This document shows, in pieces, positions 18,691-27,527 of a DNA stretch of 64,000 nt (position 1 is the stretch's first letter; the number at the start of each line of letters is the position of its first letter). Location: assembly GCF_020966775.1 (NCBI RefSeq), contig NZ_JAJKFV010000029.1, positions 1,997,372 through 2,061,371 of the forward strand, read 5' to 3'. The notes under the pieces are model-generated. The model worked only from the letters and a program-made list of their open reading frames with translations, was not told where the DNA came from and made no database searches. The stretch is from Rhodopirellula halodulae. Lineage in GTDB: Bacteria; Planctomycetota; Planctomycetia; Pirellulales; Pirellulaceae. A program made the position numbers and the translations under genes.

Positions 18691-19021
18691 ATGGGATCAT
18701 TGATCCGCCGACTGTGAAACGGTTGGCGTGAAACATGGTGGAGGAAAGGGAAGGGCCATGGTGAAGCCCTCCCTGCCTCACCATGGCCCTATCATTGCTG
18801 GAACGATGGCACCGATCGTTCCACCCTCCCAATCCATGGTACAAGGAGTATCGGACGGTACCGGTCAGATGCTCCAACCGTTTTGGGCTGGTGAAACGGA
18901 TTTTCTGAAACAAAGAATCCGAAAGCTGTCGTCGGACGCGAAAATGCGGTCAAGTTGTGTGAGGATCCAATGAAGGATGACTCGCTTGGCCGCGAACAAT
19001 CGCCCCGTTTTTGCGGAACGA
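18691..19021. other. 331-bp non-coding gap between convergent genes
   Basis: No credible gene is seen between the DUF1080 gene and fliG, which face each other. The only structure is the pair of inverted repeats at 18752-18822. The remaining 200 bases show nothing I can name. Confidence 0.6.
18752..18822. repeat. Two adjacent inverted repeats (hairpins)
   Basis: The first is a perfect 13-bp inverted repeat, AGGGCCATGGTGA at 18752-18764 and its complement at 18778-18790, loop of 13 bases. The second is GGAACGAT at 18800-18807 with ATCGTTCC at 18815-18822. Neither has a T run. The CCATGGT core recurs at 18833-18839. They lie between convergent genes, so factor-independent or mRNA-stabilising 3' ends are possible, as is a REP-like dispersed element. 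Confidence 0.65.
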
Positions 19022-20029
19022 CTAGGTGACGTACTCTTCTTCCGCTTCGCCGGATGGCCGCGAAATTTCGCCCGTGTCTTCGAGATGGCGGACAATGTCC
19101 ACGATCTTTTGCTGAACACCCTCGACTTCGCTGATTCGCACGCTGCCGAGGTATCCCATTTCTTCTTGCAGGTTTTCCGCGGCGCGAGAACTCATGTTTC
19201 GCAGCACTTTCTGCTGCAATGCCTCGCTGGCGCCTTTGAGCGCCATCGCCCACTGAGAAGTCTCCACGTTTTTCAGCAAAGCCTGGATATCGCGGTCGCC
19301 CAGTTTCGAAATGTCTTCGAAAACGAACATCAGGCGGCGAATGTCCTCGGAGAGCTCCGGATCTTCGCGACCCAGTGATTCCATGATCGTGCGTTCGATG
19401 GCACGTTCGACCACGTTGAGGATCTCGGCCACGCTTTCCACGCCGCCGGCGTTGCTGTGTTGCTGGTTGACCATGTTGCTGAGCCGTAGCTCCAACCCGC
19501 GTTCGAGTTCTGCCACCGCAGTGGGACTGGTGCGGCCAATGGAGGCGATGCGTCGAATCACTTCGAGTTGTTTGCCGCTCTCCAGGCCAGCCAAAACCTC
19601 GGCTGCGTAGGACGAGGGGACGTGCGACAGGAGCAGAGCGATGGTTTGCGGGTGTTCGTCACCAATGAATTGCAGCAGTGTCTGTGTGTCGACTTTCTTG
19701 ACGAAGCCAAACGGCATGGCTTCGATGGTTTGCTGCAAATTGCCGATTAACTCAGTCGCGTCGCGGCCCAGGGCCTCCTTGATCAGCTCCTTGGCCCGCT
19801 CCAAACCACCGGGACTGGCGTAGATCGAGCTGGCTTTGCTGGTGAGGAACTCAGCAATGACGACTTCTTGTTCATCGCCACCGACCGAGTCGATTTGAGC
19901 GATTTTGATACTGATGGTTTCGATCAGCCTTGGTGGCAATTGACCAAGAACCTTGGCAGCTACTTTCGTGGGAAGACTCATCAGCAAAATCGCTGCCTTG
20001 GTCAGTCCTCGATCGTCTGGCATGTTCAT
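19022..20029 (-). CDS. fliG: Flagellar motor switch protein FliG
   Basis: FliG forms part of the C-ring and contacts the MotA stator to generate torque. The product (335 aa from the chosen ATG) shows the N-terminal GLTKAAILLMSLPTKVAAKVL, the middle domain with HPQTIALLLSHVP (EHPQ motif) and the C-terminal domain with FVFEDISKLGDRDIQALL, the charged torque helix region. Length is typical. A TTG 33 bases upstream is the alternative start; the ATG at 20029 places the conserved domain about 8 residues in. No other flagellar gene is nearby. Confidence 0.95.
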   Translation of the reverse strand: MNMPDDRGLTKAAILLMSLPTKVAAKVLGQLPPRLIETISIKIAQIDSVGGDEQEVVIAEFLTSKASSIYASPGGLERAKELIKEALGRDATELIGNLQQTIEAMPFGFVKKVDTQTLLQFIGDEHPQTIALLLSHVPSSYAAEVLAGLESGKQLEVIRRIASIGRTSPTAVAELERGLELRLSNMVNQQHSNAGGVESVAEILNVVERAIERTIMESLGREDPELSEDIRRLMFVFEDISKLGDRDIQALLKNVETSQWAMALKGASEALQQKVLRNMSSRAAENLQEEMGYLGSVRISEVEGVQQKIVDIVRHLEDTGEISRPSGEAEEEYVT

Positions 20030-20321
20030 GGTGGATGAATGGTTCAATTCGGATATCACCAACTACGCAGGACGCAACCAGCAGCGAACAAACGGTGGCA
20101 GAACACGGCCACCCAATACAAAAGACTCCAGCGAGGTTTCTAGGTCGTGGGATTGGCGGACGAAGAAGCCGAGCAGTGGCGGAGACTCTTCGTTCATCAT
20201 CGGCAAATGGATCCATCGGCTCGATCAGGCAATCGAATGTGACGATTGCAACGACGAATCACCACGCAAGATCGTCAGAACCCGCAACGTCCAATGCGAT
20301 CCATCACGATCGAACTCACTG

Positions 20322-21989
20322 TCAGTCCGAGTTGCCGTCGGGACGTCTTCCAAGGAACCGCAACGCCACCCAAAGAAGGAACCCGGCAGCAAACAGGCTG
20401 ACCCAGGGCGAGATGCCCCATGATGCCGGCAGTGTCCCAAACACAATGCAGGCAATCCCAACAATCATCGCGTAGGGCATTTGCGTCCGAACATGCAGCA
20501 CGTGATCACAGCCGCACGCACGGCTGGACAGCACGGTGGTGTCCGAAAGCGGAGAGCAGTGGTCGCCGAAGATCGCACCCGCCAAAACACTACTGAAAGT
20601 CGCCAGACAAATCGGTGATGTCGCCAACGACTGGGCATTGTTGACGTGAAGCGATTCCAGCCCGATCGCCGGAATGATCCCCGCCGCGATGGAGTCGGCT
20701 GACAGTGAGGCCAATGTGGCCGAGGGAGCTTGTTGAAGCTTGATCGAGAGAGCCACCGCGATCGGCGTCAGGATCGCCATGGTGCCCCAACTGGTCCCCG
20801 TCGCAAAAGCGATGAATGCTGCCAGAAGGAAAACGCTGGTGGGCAACAGTTCGATCGGCAGACCATCGTTCAGAACAGAAGCCAGGTAACCTCCCGTGTT
20901 GAGTTGATCCGAACCCGTCAGAGACGAGAGTCCCCAGGCCAGCCACAGCACGGCCATCGCCGGCATCATTTGCCACATGCCCTTGGCGGATCCCATCACC
21001 ACCAATTCCCAAGAAACTCCACTGAGCAAGACAGCTAAAACACCCGCAACGAAGAGACCCGCGGCACCACCGGCAACCAATGCCAAGTACGAATTGCCTG
21101 AACCGACGATGTCGCCAATCAGTTGTCCAAACGACATGTCGGGATCGATCGTTTGCGGGGTGCCCGTCCAAACCAGGACTCCAAGAATCGCTGCCAGACA
21201 AACCAGTACTGGAACCACGGCGGCGAAGGTATCGGACCAGCGTCCAGTGGAAAGGTCGAGGCTGTGTTTCTTGGTGGACTTCAACGCCGCATGTTCTTCG
21301 TTCCACATGGGACCGAAGTCCCGGCCGGAGGTCGCCACCAGAAACACGAACCATAGAGCGAGCAACGGGTAGAACCGATACGGCAGGCTCTGCAGAAACA
21401 CCGAAAACGTTTGGGACGAGGCGTCCAGACCTGCATCAGCAAGTCCCTGTTGCAGATAGCTCAGTTCCGTTGCGACCCAAGTGCTGACCAGGGTGAGCCC
21501 CGCGACAGGAGCCGCCGTGGAATCGACCAAGTACGCAAGCTTTGCACGCGAAATACCATAGCGGTCCGCTGTGGTTCGCATGGTGCCGCCCACCAACAAG
21601 GTATTCGCGTAGTCGTCGAAGAAAATCAGCAATCCTGTGAAGCCGATCAGCGTTTGCCCACCGATGCGGCTGGCCACTCTTCGTGTCCAACCGGAGATCA
21701 TGCGTGCCATGCTTCCCGCGGATTCCAACACGCCCACCATGGCACCCAGAAGCATCGTGAACGCCAGCACATGCAGGTGATCCCAGTCGCGAACGGATTG
21801 ATCGATTGTTTGATAGGCTCCGGTGAGTGTTCCAAGCAAAACATCGGACACACCGTCCGCATTCCGATTGGCCAACAAGGCGGTGCCAACAACGATCCCC
21901 AGCAACAGTGGAATCAACACGCGTCGCGTCGCCAGAGCCAAGATGATCGCGACGGCGGGAGGCAAAATGGATTCGATGCCGTCGGACAT
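20322..21989 (-). CDS. NhaC-type Na+/H+ antiporter family membrane protein
   Basis: A 555-aa polytopic protein with around 11-13 hydrophobic segments. Family marks include FFDDYANTLLVGGTMR, the STAAPVAGLTLVSTWVATEL box and the highly conserved FGDHCSPLSDTTVLSS near the C-terminus. These fit the NhaC/Na_H_antiporter Pfam group of inner-membrane transporters that exchange Na+ (or amino acids or malate) for H+. The exact substrate is not readable from sequence. A marine, sodium-rich habitat would suit the Na+ role. The neighbouring 807-aa gene is 39 bases upstream in the same direction, so the two may share a transcript. Confidence 0.9.
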   Translation of the reverse strand: MSDGIESILPPAVAIILALATRRVLIPLLLGIVVGTALLANRNADGVSDVLLGTLTGAYQTIDQSVRDWDHLHVLAFTMLLGAMVGVLESAGSMARMISGWTRRVASRIGGQTLIGFTGLLIFFDDYANTLLVGGTMRTTADRYGISRAKLAYLVDSTAAPVAGLTLVSTWVATELSYLQQGLADAGLDASSQTFSVFLQSLPYRFYPLLALWFVFLVATSGRDFGPMWNEEHAALKSTKKHSLDLSTGRWSDTFAAVVPVLVCLAAILGVLVWTGTPQTIDPDMSFGQLIGDIVGSGNSYLALVAGGAAGLFVAGVLAVLLSGVSWELVVMGSAKGMWQMMPAMAVLWLAWGLSSLTGSDQLNTGGYLASVLNDGLPIELLPTSVFLLAAFIAFATGTSWGTMAILTPIAVALSIKLQQAPSATLASLSADSIAAGIIPAIGLESLHVNNAQSLATSPICLATFSSVLAGAIFGDHCSPLSDTTVLSSRACGCDHVLHVRTQMPYAMIVGIACIVFGTLPASWGISPWVSLFAAGFLLWVALRFLGRRPDGNSD

Positions 21990-22028
21990 GTTCTTCTTCG
22001 TCTTTCGTCGTCGATGCGGTCGTCTTGG

Positions 22029-24452
22029 CTATCGCAATCGCGACAATCTCAGCGGTGCCGACAGGCTTTGCGTCGCCTCGGCTTCGGCGAGGTCCAGTTG
22101 CATGTACTGTGGAAGCAGGTCCAAAATTGCTTTGCGTTCAGCGGCGAAATCTTCTACACCACGCAGTAATTCAAATGCGTGCAGTCGGATCGCCGCCGCG
22201 TCGCGACCGTTGTAGCGAGGGGCAATTTTGGACCAGCGGATACCAAGCTCGCCTCGATCGCGGGTGGGCTGGTCACGCTCCGCACCGACGTCGTCACGCC
22301 ACTGCATCTCCGCTCGAGCGAGTGATGCCAAACGGGAATCCGAAGCTTCGCACATCAGCGGCAGTCCCTCTTCCCAACGGCGAAGTTGCAAACAAAGCGT
22401 GCGACCGTAGACACCTGCGGACGCCGCGGATTGTTTCATTCGTTGCAGTTCGTCTTCGTCCGGCAAGGTTTTGATCGAAGAGAGCAGGTCCTCCAACTCC
22501 GTTTGTGAAGCTTCGTCCGTGGTGAACGGGGACAGTTTCTCTGCCAACAACCCCAGTGTGGAACACCATTGGTTTCGATTGTCGAGAATCAACTCGTCGA
22601 GCAACTCATTGGCTCGCATCAACAAGTGGTTGAGGTTCTCGGAGGAAGAAACGGTTGCCCGGCAATCGCTCCAGCTTTCGACCATCTTACGGAGCGTTGG
22701 GTCCGACCAAGCGGGGGACTCAGTCGATGTTGACGCAGATTCGTTCGACGGCGGATTGCCGATGGCGACAGCGGTTTGATCCGCGAGTGATTCGGCTCTC
22801 GCATGAATCTGGTCCAGCGGTTCCGTCAACCAACTTGCACGCAGACACAGGTTCATCGCCGCCAAGTGCTCGAGCGAACCGGGGCCCGCCAATTCCGAGA
22901 TCAATTCCCACTGATCGATTAAACCCTCGGATTCGCCGCGTTGGAAACGGCGAGTGACTCGATCGGTTTCGTTCCAAAGTTGTTGCGTGGCTTCTTCGAT
23001 CTCGACGATGGTGAATGGTTTTTTGCCAATCGCAGGAGCGGGATTTTGAGGAGGACTGTCAACGGAGTCGTTTGCGTTCGCGGATGAGACCGGCATTGTC
23101 TCGGCGAGTTTGTCTTCGACGTCTTCTGCAGCGTTGTCGTCAGCAGCGTTTTCGACCATTTCCACGACGGCGGGGCCGGCTACCTCAGGAGGTGACATGT
23201 CGGTGTCGGGCTCGACCAAATCGGCGTTCAATTCACGCGAATTTGGCTGCATTGCATGAGCCTCATCCAACGTGTTTTCCATTGGGTTCAAATCGGGCTG
23301 GCTGATGTCACTTTGCGCTGCATTGGAAGCATCGTCAGTCAAGTTTTCCAAAGCGAGTTGGTCGACCGGCGGCGATAGAGAAACCGGAGGCTCATCACTC
23401 GCTTCGGTTGGGCTGGCTTTCGACGAACTCGACGTTTCGATGCCGCTGGGTGTTTTGAGCTCGACTGCGTCTCCCGTTGGCGGCTTCGTAGGAACGTTTG
23501 GCTCTTGTTCTTGGCTCGCCTCTTCTGCGGTCGCCACTGGTGGTGCGGCCTGACGACCGCCCAACCAATAGGCAAGGTAAAAGGTGGCCGCCAAACAGAG
23601 AACCGAAAGACCGATGAGCGTTCGAACCTCCATCATCCATCGGCGGACTCGGCCGCGGTTCAATCGCATCTCTTCCAGGACCAGCTCGTTCTCGTTGCGT
23701 GGAGGAAGGTCCTCCATCAACGAACGTTCATGAGCCGGTTGGATCCAGTTGGTGTCTGTCTTGTCGGAAGGCGGCGGAGCGACACTCGCGTCGACGGCCG
23801 CATCGACCAAACGCTCGACCGATTTGGCTTGGTCGGATTTGGTGTTGCTGTCGTCCGGAGCGGTTGGCGGCGGCCCTGGCACCAATTCGTTGTTAGGTTT
23901 GCTGCGGCTCGTTTGGGTTGAGGGCGTCGCCGCGAACTCCGTCAATTGAGAGAACTCGGTGTGGGCGACAAACTCCAGTTCGAACGGCAGGATGCGTCCC
24001 AGTTGAACCTGTTGATGTCGGTCGATGCGGTAACGCGGATCCATCACGCGGTAGGCCGACGTGATGACTCTCGCCAAGTGGCATTCGTTGACCGTCGATG
24101 GTTTGCTGACTTGAACGGACGCCAAGGCCCCCGCACTGCGTTTGGTCGCGTTGCGGATGATATGCAATCGGCTCTCGAAGGTTCGCAAACCCAGCATCGC
24201 GAATTGCAGTTCATCCAACAGGTCGTTGGCGAGTTGCGGATTGGGATGGCACTGGATGATCTGATCGAAGATCGATTCGCCACCGCTGTCTTCGCCCTCC
24301 AATCCGTCGGACTCCGCCGTTGGCAATCCCGGCCGAGTCAACGCATCGCCAGCAGCCGGTTCGCGATCCGACGGCGGGACCGATTCATCCGGCGTGGCGT
24401 CGCCCACCGGAAAATCGATCGGTTGTTCGCTAGGAGGATTGGAATCGGACAT
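22029..24452 (-). CDS. Large single-pass membrane protein of unknown function
   Basis: No family recognised. The 807-aa protein has an acidic Pro/Ser-rich start, a compact predicted helical domain (about residues 60-165, IFDQIIQCHPNPQLANDLLDEL onward), a low-complexity linker, one transmembrane segment near residues 278-298 (IGLSVLCLAATFYLAYWLGG), a second long acidic Ser/Pro/Asp/Glu linker to about residue 480 and a helical Leu-rich C-terminal domain of about 330 residues. Topology is probably cytoplasmic N-terminus and periplasmic C-terminus. It lies 39 bases upstream of the antiporter gene. No enzymatic motif is visible. Confidence 0.75.
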   Translation of the reverse strand: MSDSNPPSEQPIDFPVGDATPDESVPPSDREPAAGDALTRPGLPTAESDGLEGEDSGGESIFDQIIQCHPNPQLANDLLDELQFAMLGLRTFESRLHIIRNATKRSAGALASVQVSKPSTVNECHLARVITSAYRVMDPRYRIDRHQQVQLGRILPFELEFVAHTEFSQLTEFAATPSTQTSRSKPNNELVPGPPPTAPDDSNTKSDQAKSVERLVDAAVDASVAPPPSDKTDTNWIQPAHERSLMEDLPPRNENELVLEEMRLNRGRVRRWMMEVRTLIGLSVLCLAATFYLAYWLGGRQAAPPVATAEEASQEQEPNVPTKPPTGDAVELKTPSGIETSSSSKASPTEASDEPPVSLSPPVDQLALENLTDDASNAAQSDISQPDLNPMENTLDEAHAMQPNSRELNADLVEPDTDMSPPEVAGPAVVEMVENAADDNAAEDVEDKLAETMPVSSANANDSVDSPPQNPAPAIGKKPFTIVEIEEATQQLWNETDRVTRRFQRGESEGLIDQWELISELAGPGSLEHLAAMNLCLRASWLTEPLDQIHARAESLADQTAVAIGNPPSNESASTSTESPAWSDPTLRKMVESWSDCRATVSSSENLNHLLMRANELLDELILDNRNQWCSTLGLLAEKLSPFTTDEASQTELEDLLSSIKTLPDEDELQRMKQSAASAGVYGRTLCLQLRRWEEGLPLMCEASDSRLASLARAEMQWRDDVGAERDQPTRDRGELGIRWSKIAPRYNGRDAAAIRLHAFELLRGVEDFAAERKAILDLLPQYMQLDLAEAEATQSLSAPLRLSRLR

Positions 24453-24579
24453 AAAGCAGACGCTGCACCGAGGACGGAAGCCAACGAATCAACAAACCTG
24501 ACACCGCGGCGTCGCTTTGGGATCGGTGAAATGACCGAGCCGTTCAGTTCATCGAAAATCGAAGGTGGGAATCCAAGGT

Positions 24580-25422
24580 TCAAACGTCACAAAGCGTGAA
24601 GGCCTGACGTAGGGAGTCAATTGGATCAGGGCGGGTGGGGATAAATTCCTGAGCAACGTAGCCAGTATAACCGGTCTCTCGGATCGCTCGGATGATAGGT
24701 GGATAGTTGATTTCTTGGTTAAAATCCAGCTCTCCGCGCCCTGGATTCCCCGCGGTGTGATAATGCCCCACAGTCTCGTGATAACGGCGTAGATGCCGGA
24801 TGACGTCTCCGTGCATAATTTGCACGTGGTAAACATCAAAAAGCAGTTTCATGGAGGGCGAATCCACCGCACGAATCAAATCCACGCATCGATGGATGTC
24901 GTCGCCCCAGTATCCGGGGTGTCCCTTCATTGGGTGTGAATCATCCACGCTGTTGAGATGTTCCAGGACCAACTGGATACCGTATTGCTCTGCATACGGC
25001 ATCACTCGTTTCCAGCAGGCCACGCAGTTCGCAAAGGCGGCTTGATCTGAGATCCCGGGTGTGTGCATTCCGGTGAATGTGATGACCGAAGGCGAGCCGA
25101 CTTTCACCGCCAAGTCGATTCCGTCACGCAGAGACTTCTCCACCGCGTCGTGGTTGGCGGGGTCGACCGGGCCCTTTTGAAATCCATGGCTGCCGACCAA
25201 GGAAATTTCCAGACCCATTTTCTGGATCATTGGGTAGTGCTCTGCACCGATGCCCTCGAGCGCGACGTAGCCAATCTGTTTGGCTTCTTTGGCGAGCGTT
25301 TCAACCGGCATCGGTTTGAAGCACCATCCCATGATGGATTGCTTTAGCTTCGAATCTGAGTTCTTCGTTTGCGTTTCGTTGGCATTCAGACTGGCAGCGT
25401 CTTGGGGCGAGATAAGCGGCAT
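24580..25422 (-). CDS. TIM-barrel sugar isomerase, hydroxypyruvate isomerase-like
   Basis: The protein belongs to the xylose-isomerase-like TIM-barrel (AP_endonuc_2) superfamily. Metal-ligand motifs are present in order: VLEHLNS, FDVYHVQIMHGD, HYHTAGNPGRGELD and a final YVAQEFIP. The FDVYHVQ and AGNPGRGE pair is the hallmark of hydroxypyruvate isomerases (Hyi/OtnI group), which interconvert hydroxypyruvate and tartronate semialdehyde. The ATG at 25422 gives 280 aa; an upstream TTG or similar start would add an unconvincing 20-residue leader. No signal peptide. It is monocistronic. Other sugar isomerase or epimerase activity cannot be excluded. Confidence 0.85.
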   Translation of the reverse strand: MPLISPQDAASLNANETQTKNSDSKLKQSIMGWCFKPMPVETLAKEAKQIGYVALEGIGAEHYPMIQKMGLEISLVGSHGFQKGPVDPANHDAVEKSLRDGIDLAVKVGSPSVITFTGMHTPGISDQAAFANCVACWKRVMPYAEQYGIQLVLEHLNSVDDSHPMKGHPGYWGDDIHRCVDLIRAVDSPSMKLLFDVYHVQIMHGDVIRHLRRYHETVGHYHTAGNPGRGELDFNQEINYPPIIRAIRETGYTGYVAQEFIPTRPDPIDSLRQAFTLCDV

Positions 25423-25726
25423 GGGACTTGTCCGGCGATGGGGATGGATCGGATTCGTTGATTGCCCGGCGAGAAAGAGCAAATCGACCTTTCCGCCGCG
25501 AAGGTTCTCAGCTTATCCCAGAGCGGCGGAAGGCGGAGATCGCCCGAGAAACTTTTGCCCGCAAATTCTTCTCAAGTTGCCTAGTCCGCACAGTCGATAA
25601 ATCTTTCACGCGACGCCCTGGCGTTGGACCCATCCAGCTTGTTACATCCGAATTGTGACATCCTGCCTCGGGTTGCCCATTTTCGCGGCCATGACAACCG
25701 AACTCTCGTCAACGGAATGATTCTCA
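25423..25726. other. 304-bp intergenic region between divergent genes
   Basis: This gap separates the divergently transcribed isomerase and the small gene before parA, so promoters for both should lie here. I see no ORF, convincing hairpin or clear -35/-10 pair. Confidence 0.5.
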
Positions 25727-26002
25727 GTGACATCCCTCACCGCCCGTCATGAATCGAAAGCGGATTCCACCGACCTGAAGCAAGCACGCCGCGAAATGGA
25801 ATTGGACCGCATGTCAGGATTGGCTTCGCCAAAAACCGTTGCGTTGCCGTTGGCACAGGTCGCTCGATTGTTGATTGACGCCGCGTCGTGCAATCGAACT
25901 TGGTTGATGGATTTCGCAGATGATGTGGTGCGGATCGACTCAGATTTGTATGAAGTCCTTCTGGCGTACCAAGAACTACGCAACGATCTTCGGACTGCTT
26001 GA
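25727..26002 (+). CDS. Small protein of unknown function upstream of parA
   Basis: A 91-aa acidic-basic protein with no signal peptide or membrane segment; no family recognised. The C-terminal half is strongly helical (LAQVARLLIDAASCNRTWL and DLYEVLLAYQELRNDL). The start is a GTG; an in-frame ATG at residue 24 would leave only the helical part. It ends 63 bases before parA on the same strand, which suggests a two-gene operon and possibly a partner role in place of a ParB. Confidence 0.65.
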   Translation: MTSLTARHESKADSTDLKQARREMELDRMSGLASPKTVALPLAQVARLLIDAASCNRTWLMDFADDVVRIDSDLYEVLLAYQELRNDLRTA

Positions 26003-26065
26003 ACTGGACCGCGTCCAGCCACACGCACGACACTCAAACATTCGAAACTCAGGAGCATTGCTATC

Positions 26066-26911
26066 ATGCGTTCGATCGCCGTAATCAACCAAAAAGGTGG
26101 CGTGGGCAAAACGACCAGCAGTGTCAACTTGGCCGCCGCACTCGCACGGTCCGGAAAACGCGTCTGTGTGATGGACTTGGATCCTCAAGCTCACGCATCG
26201 CTGCACTTAGGCGTCACCGCAATCGACGGTAGCGTTCCATCGATGTACGAAGTGCTCTGCAGCGACACGACGCTGGCGGAAGCACGTCAGCAAGTCTCTG
26301 AGAACCTCTTCGTGGTTCCGTCCAATTTGGACTTGGCCGCTGCTGAAATGGAATTGGCCGGTGAAGTTGGCCGAGAAATGATCCTCAGCGATAAGTTGGC
26401 TGACGACGAAGAAGCGTTTGACTACTTGGTTTTGGATTGTCCGCCAAGTTTGGGCGTGCTGACGCTGAACGCATTGGTCGCCGTTGAAGAAGTGTTCCTG
26501 CCGTTGCAGCCTCACTTCCTCGCACTACACGGTTTGTCAAAGCTGTTGCGGACCATCGAAGTCGTCTCGCGCCGGATGAATAACAAACTGCGATTGAGTG
26601 GTGTGGTGCTTTGCATGTACGACGCCAACACGCGTCTGGCGGCGGAAGTCAGCACCGATATCGACGAGTTCTTTGCCGCCTCGAAGGACGGTCGCGAATT
26701 TTTCGCGGGAGCCAAGTTCTTTGACACGCGAATCCGCCGCAACATTCGTTTGGCAGAAGCACCCAGTTTTGGCCAGTCAATTTTTGACTACTCCGGCGAT
26801 AGCAACGGAGCCGTTGACTATCAATCGCTCGCGGAAGAAGTCTTGGCCCAAGAAGAAGCCAGCGTTGGACAGCCGATGGAAGTCAGCAGCAACGCTCGGA
26901 TGGCGGCTTGA
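26066..26911 (+). CDS. ParA/Soj-family ATPase (orphan)
   Basis: The deviant Walker A motif KGGVGKTT is at residues 10-17, followed by [11 protein letters not shown] (A' box) and [12 protein letters not shown] (Walker B). The 281-aa length and the end ADYxSLAEEVL-like segment fit chromosomal ParA/Soj or ParA-like positioning ATPases, which bind DNA non-specifically as ATP dimers and position chromosomes or protein clusters. No parB, parS-like repeat or replication gene is visible, so it may position another cargo. The gene converges on the DUF6702-like gene with a single base between the two stop codons. Confidence 0.93.
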   Translation: MRSIAVINQKGGVGKTTSSVNLAAALARSGKRVCVMDLDPQAHASLHLGVTAIDGSVPSMYEVLCSDTTLAEARQQVSENLFVVPSNLDLAAAEMELAGEVGREMILSDKLADDEEAFDYLVLDCPPSLGVLTLNALVAVEEVFLPLQPHFLALHGLSKLLRTIEVVSRRMNNKLRLSGVVLCMYDANTRLAAEVSTDIDEFFAASKDGREFFAGAKFFDTRIRRNIRLAEAPSFGQSIFDYSGDSNGAVDYQSLAEEVLAQEEASVGQPMEVSSNARMAA

Positions 26912-26912
26912 T

Positions 26913-27527
26913 TCACTCAGGCCACTGAAGTTTTGCGACTGGTTCGCGCGGTGTGATCACCGCGGAAACCGGTACGGGGTGTCCAAGCACAATGAACGTG
27001 TTCTGAAACGCGTCGTGTGGCGGATGGCCGTTGGGATGCGGTGTTGTTCGAGCCGCTTCTGCAAATAGATCGCAGCGAACATAGGTTGGCGGTTTGCTCG
27101 TGACGGGTTTGCTTGTCGCCCCATCGCCGTTTGTCTTGTCCGTTTTGGCGGACGAGTATTCTAAGAACCACCAAACGTGAATGCCCTCTTCCTGTCTTCC
27201 GATCCAGCGGAATTGAGCGGCATTGGAACGCGTCTCGGCGGGTGGACAACTCTCGTCGTTGCTGAAAGTCATGTGACGGCCGAAAGCAACTTGCTGCGGC
27301 TTGAGTTTGACGTTGGTGTCGAGGCCTTCCGTTGGTTCGGATTCCCACCTTTGAAGACGGGTCTTGGCTTCTTTCAACAGACGTTCCTCGTCGCCGAGCG
27401 AGAGACGAAACGCAATCTCGATGGACTGCGATTCGTCGTTCCACTGAAGTTCACAAAGCGTTTCCCGCGTGGGATGCATCAACACCCCACTGAGCAAAAT
27501 GCCGCAGGCACAAAGGGCGGAGATCAT
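26913..27527 (-). CDS. DUF6702-like secreted protein
   Basis: This 204-aa protein has a short hydrophobic leader (ISALCACGILLSGVLMHPTRETL). The HPTRETLCELQWNDESQSIEIAFRLSLGDEE opening resembles DUF6702 proteins, which begin with an HPxHxSxxEIxxN-type motif after a signal peptide. The remainder is beta-rich and includes WWFLEYSS near residue 120. The start codon overlaps the stop of the M1 peptidase gene by ATGA, so they are translated together. Function is unknown; a role in the same extracytoplasmic peptidase process is inferred. Confidence 0.6.
   Translation of the reverse strand: MISALCACGILLSGVLMHPTRETLCELQWNDESQSIEIAFRLSLGDEERLLKEAKTRLQRWESEPTEGLDTNVKLKPQQVAFGRHMTFSNDESCPPAETRSNAAQFRWIGRQEEGIHVWWFLEYSSAKTDKTNGDGATSKPVTSKPPTYVRCDLFAEAARTTPHPNGHPPHDAFQNTFIVLGHPVPVSAVITPREPVAKLQWPE

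Noticed and set aside
18728-18973. 81-codon plus-strand frame in the DUF1080-fliG gap
   Set aside because: It runs through the inverted repeats and its composition follows them; no ribosome site or family.
21411-22169. 252-codon plus-strand frame antisense to the antiporter gene
   Set aside because: The antiporter on the other strand is well supported by conserved motifs.
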